This document shows positions 49,758 to 53,109 of a stretch of 53,109 nucleotides of DNA, in pieces (the first letter of the stretch is position 1; every line of letters starts with the position of its first letter). Origin of the DNA: an uncultured Pseudomonadota bacterium (lineage in GTDB: Bacteria; Myxococcota_A; UBA9160; PR03); contig CAADGG010000048.1 of the NCBI GenBank assembly GCA_900696485.1, positions 1 to 53,109 on the forward strand, read 5' to 3'. Position numbers and translations under genes: made by a program. Under the pieces are notes generated by a model, which was not told the DNA's origin, did not search any database, and saw only the letters and a program-made list of their open reading frames with translations.

Positions 49758-50915
49758 ATGATCCTGGTCGAGCGCCGTCCCTTCGAGGATCCGTACGTAC
49801 CGGCAGACTGCTCGCTCACGCTGTCGGTGGACGTTCGGAGCTTCCCGTTGGCCGACGTGCTCAGCTGGCTCCACGGGGCCGGACGAAGCGGGCTCCTGCA
49901 CTCGAGCCATCAGGACCAGGCCAAGTGGATCTGGTTCCATCGCGGCGAGGTGGTCTTCGCGGCGTCCAACCAGCGTCTGGACCGACTCGGTCATTCCCTG
50001 GTTCGGGCGGGAATCCTGTCGTTCGAACAGATGCAGGACGCCGAGCGACGTCCGCTCGGTAGCGGACGCTTCGGCAAGGTCCTCGTGGAGCGAGGGTTGC
50101 TGACTCCGCGGCAGCTGTGGACCGCACTGCAGCGGCAGGCCGAGGAGATCGCGCAGTCGCTGTTCGCCGATTCCGCCGGCTGGCTGTGCTTCTGGGAAGG
50201 CGAGATGCAGCCGGACAACGTGGTGCGCCTCTCGCTGCCCACGCCGCGTCTGATCCACGAGGGACTCCGTTGGCGTCAGGAGTTGCGGCGCTTCGTGCGC
50301 TCGCTTGGCGATCCGCGCGTCCGGCTCGAACGGGTGCCGGAACGGCAGACGGGTCTCAGCGGCATCGAGCGGGCCGTCTTCGATGCGCTCGGTGAAGACC
50401 CTACCTTCGTGGCGTTGTACCGGCGCATCGGGATCGATGCGCAGACGACGGCGCGGATCGTCCAGCTCCTGCACCGCGGCGGCGCCGTGAAGATTCGCCG
50501 CGCCGACGACGATCCGGATCGCACCCAGCGCGTGCTTCGGAACGATCCGGGCGAGCGGCTCCGGACGCACGTCCAGGATGCCGTCAAGCTGATCGGAGAA
50601 CTGGCGGCCGCCATCGTGGCGGTCGACGGACCCGATCGCTTCGGCGAGCGCTTCGGGATCCTGATCGAGGAGGTGGCCGAGCGCTTCCCCGGCCTGCTCG
50701 CCGGGGTCCGGCCGGGTCCCAGCGCCCTGCTCGACGCCGATCTGTTGCTCGAACGCGCGCTGGGGCTTCCGGCCGAGCGGCATGGCGATGTCCGAGCGGC
50801 GTTCGCGGCTCTCGTCGACTACCTCGAGTTCGAGGTGAAGAACCATCCCGAGGTCGAGAGACCGGACTTGGTGTTGCAATCGGTGGAGGGACTGCGCGCT
50901 ACCTTCCGCTCGTGA
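49758..50915 (+). CDS. DUF4388-like (PatA N-terminal) signalling protein
   Basis: The 385-residue protein begins with SLTLSVDVRSFPLADVLSWLHGAGRSGLLHSSHQDQAKWIWFHRGEVVFAASNQ, the pattern of DUF4388/PatA N-terminal domains found in delta-type bacteria. GKVLVERGLLTPRQLWTALQRQAEEIAQSLF then resembles the adjoining helical part. The C-terminal 180 residues are helical with RTHVQDAVKLIGELAAAIVAVDG. It is probably a cytoplasmic adaptor in surface or motility signalling. ATG 49758 is the start nearest the conserved region, but no ribosome site is evident and longer forms are possible. The stop overlaps rlmB (GTGA). Confidence 0.7.
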   Translation: MILVERRPFEDPYVPADCSLTLSVDVRSFPLADVLSWLHGAGRSGLLHSSHQDQAKWIWFHRGEVVFAASNQRLDRLGHSLVRAGILSFEQMQDAERRPLGSGRFGKVLVERGLLTPRQLWTALQRQAEEIAQSLFADSAGWLCFWEGEMQPDNVVRLSLPTPRLIHEGLRWRQELRRFVRSLGDPRVRLERVPERQTGLSGIERAVFDALGEDPTFVALYRRIGIDAQTTARIVQLLHRGGAVKIRRADDDPDRTQRVLRNDPGERLRTHVQDAVKLIGELAAAIVAVDGPDRFGERFGILIEEVAERFPGLLAGVRPGPSALLDADLLLERALGLPAERHGDVRAAFAALVDYLEFEVKNHPEVERPDLVLQSVEGLRATFRS

Positions 50916-51763
50916 AACGCACGAGTTCCGCCCGTTCGCGCCCGGCTCGATCGCGTCCGTCTCGATCGCGCCCGTCTCGAGATCGGAGCGGACCCCCGCC
51001 GGCGATTCCTGCTCGAGAACTCCTCGCCGGCGTCCATCCGGTCCACGAGGCGCTTCGGGCAGGCCGCCGTTCGTTCTACCGCCTGCTGTTGCGGATCGGT
51101 CCGGGTCCGCGGCGCGAGGAGCTGGCGCTGGTGGAGCGGCTGGCGGCGCACGCGGGCATCCCGGTCGATGAGGTTTCCGCCGAGGTCTTCGAAGAGATCG
51201 CCCCTGAGGGAGTTCTGCATCAGGGGGTGCTCCTCGAAGCAGGTCCCGTCCCGGAGGTGACGCTCGCGGACCTCGTCGCACCGGCGACCCGCGGAGCCTG
51301 GCTCGTCGCACTCGACGGCGTCGAAGACCCGCAGAATCTCGGTGCGATCCTGCGGGTGGCGGACGCCGCCGGTGCCGCCGGAGCGCTGCTCCCGGAGCGG
51401 CGGGTGGCGCCGCTGTCTCCAGCGGCCGGGAGGGCCAGCGCCGGCGCCATCGAGCATCTTCCGATTGCGCGCGTCACCAATCTCACGCGCGCCCTGCGGG
51501 CGCTCCAGGCGCAAGGTTTCTGGGTGCATGGAGCCACACCGGACGCCACGCTCGATCTCTACGAGACGCCGGACCGGCTGTTCGACCGCCGTCTGGTCCT
51601 CGTCCTGGGTGCCGAGGGGCGCGGGTTGCGCCCCGGCGTCCGCGCCGTGGTCGACACGCTGTACAGGATCCCGATGCGGGGCCAGGTGGCCTCCCTCAAT
51701 GTCGCGAGCGCCGCTGCCGTGGTCCTCTTCGAATGGGCCCGGCGAGACCGATTGTCTCTCTGA
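50912..51763 (+). CDS. rlmB: 23S rRNA 2'-O-methyltransferase (TrmH/RlmB family)
   Basis: This SPOUT methyltransferase would methylate the ribose of a guanosine in 23S rRNA using S-adenosylmethionine. The 283-residue product has an Arg/Ser-rich leader with a repeated SRPSR unit. The substrate-binding domain is LLAGVHPVHEALRAGRRSFYRLLL, and the knot domain follows: WLVALDGVEDPQNLGAILRVADAAGAAGALL, LVLVLGAEGRGLRPGV, YRIPMRGQVASLNVASAAAVVLFEWAR. In motif 1 the common R(S/T)A is RVA. GTG 50912 overlaps the previous stop. A related tRNA or 23S target cannot be ruled out. Confidence 0.9.
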   Translation: MKRTSSARSRPARSRPSRSRPSRDRSGPPPAIPARELLAGVHPVHEALRAGRRSFYRLLLRIGPGPRREELALVERLAAHAGIPVDEVSAEVFEEIAPEGVLHQGVLLEAGPVPEVTLADLVAPATRGAWLVALDGVEDPQNLGAILRVADAAGAAGALLPERRVAPLSPAAGRASAGAIEHLPIARVTNLTRALRALQAQGFWVHGATPDATLDLYETPDRLFDRRLVLVLGAEGRGLRPGVRAVVDTLYRIPMRGQVASLNVASAAAVVLFEWARRDRLSL

Positions 51764-51814
51764 GCATCCGCCCGGAGCGGCTCGTCCCGGTCGTCCGTCG
51801 GCTTGGCAGCGATC

Positions 51815-51842
51815 TTGCCTGGGAATTCGCCTTCGCTATAGT
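51815..51842 (+). promoter_or_regulatory. Sigma-70-type promoter of tRNA-tuf operon
   Basis: TTGCCT (51815-51820) and TATAGT (51837-51842) are spaced by 16 nt and end 19 nt before tRNA-Thr(TGT). A GC-rich discriminator follows, as in stringently controlled stable-RNA promoters. It is the best promoter match in the window. Confidence 0.65.
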
Positions 51843-51861
51843 GCGCCGATCGCCAAGCCGG

Positions 51862-51937
51862 GCTGGCGTAGCTCAATTGGTAGAGCAGCGGATTTGTAAT
51901 CCGCAGGTTACGGGTTCGAGTCCCCTCGCCAGCTCCA
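51862..51937 (+). tRNA. tRNA-Thr (TGT)
   Basis: Acceptor GCTGGCG/CGCCAGC, D-arm with GCTCAATTGGTAGAGC, anticodon stem GCGGA/TCCGC with loop TTTGTAA (anticodon TGT), and encoded CCA. It is the first gene of the tRNA-tuf operon; order and identities (Thr-Tyr-Gly-Thr-tuf) match the classic thrU-tyrU-glyT-thrT-tufB arrangement. Confidence 0.95.
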
Positions 51938-51966
51938 TCCGAGGGGAAACGGAAGAGAGTCTGCGG

Positions 51967-51988
51967 ACGGCAAGGAACGCCGTTTTTC
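51967..51988 (+). terminator. Weak intrinsic terminator/attenuator in the tRNA operon
   Basis: ACGGC-AAGGAAC-GCCGT forms a 5-bp stem, followed by a short T-run. It lies 29 nt after tRNA-Thr(TGT) and inside the unusually long spacer before tRNA-Tyr. It could lower transcription into the rest of the operon. The stem is short, so its effect is uncertain. Confidence 0.4.
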
Positions 51989-52153
51989 CTGTTCTCCGGG
52001 AACCATTTCAGATCTCGGGTGAGTCAGAGATGCCTGCATTGTTCTTCCTGGGCTTTTCCCTGGCTGGGACGGCGGCGAACACAAGCGACGAAGCGGCAGC
52101 GATCGAGTTCGGGATCACAATCGCAGAGATCAATCGGCTTAGCGGCTTGGCTT

Positions 52154-52191
52154 AGCGGCCTACTGAAGCGGCCTACTGAAGAAGCGGCCTA
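52154..52191 (+). repeat. 13-bp tandem repeat in tRNA spacer
   Basis: AGCGGCCTACTGA occurs at 52154-52166 and 52167-52179, with a partial third copy (AGCGGCCTA) at 52183-52191. Similar short tandem doublings occur in two other spacers of the same operon. Confidence 0.75.
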
Positions 52192-52356
52192 GCTGGGAAT
52201 CGGCTTAGGCTTTGGGATCGGCAAGAGTCGGCACACTCGGACAGTTCACGCATCCGGCGACCCCGAAAGTCCACGCGCTCCTCAGGTGCGGAGCGCGGGG
52301 CGAGGGAAGGGGATCGGCTGCCCATGCGCATTTTTCCGCGCTCCTCGGCGCGGTTC

Positions 52357-52442
52357 GGAGAGGTACCGAAGCGGCCAAACGGGGCAGACTGTAAATCTGC
52401 TGGCTTACGCCTTCGGAGGTTCGAATCCTCCCCTCTCCACCA
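52357..52442 (+). tRNA. tRNA-Tyr (GTA)
   Basis: A class II tRNA with acceptor GGAGAGG/CCTCTCC. Anticodon stem GCAGA/TCTGC holds loop CTGTAAA (anticodon GTA). It has a long variable arm and encoded CCA. Second tRNA of the operon. Confidence 0.95.
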
Positions 52443-52623
52443 GGAGCCGGCTGAAGAGACGTCGAGTCGCGAGTTCCGAGGCGGAGGCCCTGATGCAGAC
52501 GGCTCGCGAGCACAGCATCTCATCGTGGCGACGGATTGCGTCGAGTCGGATCGGTCCGCAGCGATTCTCAGCGACTCGCAGTTCCACCAGAGAGAACGAG
52601 AGGACGTTTCGAAAGGTTTACCA

Positions 52624-52700
52624 GCGGGAATAGCTCAGCTGGCTAGAGCACGAGCCTTCCAAGCTCGGGGTCGCGGGTTCGAATCCCGTTTCCCGCTCCA
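52624..52700 (+). tRNA. tRNA-Gly (TCC)
   Basis: Acceptor GCGGGAA/TTCCCGC, D-arm GCTCAGCTGGCTAGAGC, anticodon loop CTTCCAA (anticodon TCC), T-arm GCGGG-TTCGAAT-CCCGT and encoded CCA. The 181-nt spacer before it holds nothing recognisable. Confidence 0.95.
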
Positions 52701-52701
52701 G

Positions 52702-52731
52702 CGAACGACGGGTCATCGAACGACGGGTCAT
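52702..52731 (+). repeat. 15-bp tandem repeat in tRNA spacer
   Basis: CGAACGACGGGTCAT is repeated exactly twice, immediately after tRNA-Gly and before tRNA-Thr(GGT). Confidence 0.85.
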
Positions 52732-52766
52732 CGGTCCGAGATCCCTCGTCTTGAGGAAGAGGCGAA

Positions 52767-52842
52767 GCCCACGTAGCTCAGTCGGTAGAGCACGTCCTTG
52801 GTAAGGACGAGGTCACCGGTTCGATCCCGGTCGTGGGCTCCA
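52767..52842 (+). tRNA. tRNA-Thr (GGT)
   Basis: Acceptor GCCCACG/CGTGGGC, anticodon stem CGTCC/GGACG with loop TTGGTAA (anticodon GGT), T-arm ACCGG-TTCGATC-CCGGT and encoded CCA. Fourth tRNA of the operon, 154 nt before tuf. Confidence 0.95.
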
Positions 52843-52924
52843 TCCGTTCCGGGCCGTCCGTGGATCGACAGCCAGGACGCATCGAGGAGGTTCCGGTCCG
52901 ACGATTGCTGGTGCGACAAGTTGA

Positions 52925-53109
<185 letters not shown>

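Larger units (their letters stand above)
51938..52356 (+). other. Long spacer between tRNA-Thr(TGT) and tRNA-Tyr
   Basis: 419 nt without a convincing gene. It holds the weak hairpin at 51967-51988 and a cluster of AGCGGCCTACTGA repeats (52154-52191). The repeat cluster is flanked by AATCGGCTTAG-like copies near 52132 and 52199. One short frame starts at 52030 (MPALFFLGFSLAGTAANTSDEAAA...), but it ends in the repeats and is not supported. Confidence 0.45.

Noticed and set aside
50937..50990. Short repeats of TCGATCGCGCCCGTC as a CRISPR or regulatory array
   Set aside because: They are imperfect, adjacent and in frame, encoding the SRPSR repeats of the RlmB leader. There are no spacers.
51733..52155. 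Protein-coding frame through tRNA-Thr(TGT) and the spacer
   Set aside because: It runs through a complete tRNA gene and a repeat cluster and has no homology-like content.

Overview
This is a very GC-rich, gene-dense chromosomal window from a Gram-negative bacterium. It combines a hopanoid operon, PEP-CTERM secreted proteins, phosphatidylcholine synthase, paired acyl-CoA dehydrogenases, complex I genes and a proteobacterial-type thr-tyr-gly-thr tRNA/tuf operon. That mix resembles uncultured lineages once called Deltaproteobacteria (Myxococcota, Desulfobacterota or Binatota relatives). The lineage is an inference; there is no rRNA in the window.

Layout. (1) 1-8.2 kb is a mobile-element graveyard. 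It holds a 5'-truncated ISNCY-type transposase, then a recombinase-in-trio (RIT) element: three overlapping tyrosine recombinase genes bounded by a 39-bp imperfect inverted repeat. Two outward-facing, diverged C-terminal halves of an IS91-type transposase flank the trio. Scraps follow: an activator-protein tail, an acyl-CoA dehydrogenase N-terminus, a beheaded PEP-CTERM gene and a solo ISNCY end. (2) 8.2-16.3 kb encodes a secreted beta-propeller protein, an acyl-CoA dehydrogenase pair separated by a near-perfect REPIN-like palindrome, and then hemE-hemG-HIT. (3) 16.3-20.7 kb is a GNAT/amidohydrolase/enolase-superfamily operon divergent from an RpiR-type regulator. (4) 20.7-31.7 kb is a hopanoid supercluster: dxs-hpnD-fni, tetR-hpnC-hpnE, then shc-hpnG-hpnH. 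Two matching palindromes, one before dxs and one before tetR, suggest TetR control. (5) 31.8-41.4 kb holds hemH and pcs on the minus strand. A split complex I set (nuoB, then nuoI-C-D) is interleaved with dihydrolipoamide dehydrogenase, a 2-oxoacid dehydrogenase E2 and lipB. A 98-residue protein follows nuoD, then crcB. (6) 41.4-47.4 kb has two sulfatase-fold proteins of different active-site type around a polytopic membrane protein, then a PEP-CTERM protein. (7) 47.4 kb to the end holds tRNA-Cys, a family-2 glycosyltransferase, tRNA-Leu, a PilZ protein, a DUF4388-like protein, rlmB and the tRNA-Thr/Tyr/Gly/Thr-tuf operon, cut at the window edge.

How the genes work together. dxs and fni supply isoprenoid precursors. 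HpnC, HpnD and HpnE make squalene, Shc cyclises it, and HpnH and HpnG start the C35 side chain. Most neighbouring genes in regions 2-5 overlap by 1-4 nt (ATGA, GTGA or TGATG), so translation is probably coupled. LipB would lipoylate the adjacent E2, which LpdA reoxidises. The most unusual items are the RIT element between truncated IS91 halves, the paired TetR-like operators, the HpnH with an extra C-terminal domain, the REP/REPIN elements, and the short tandem duplications in the spacers of the tRNA-tuf operon.
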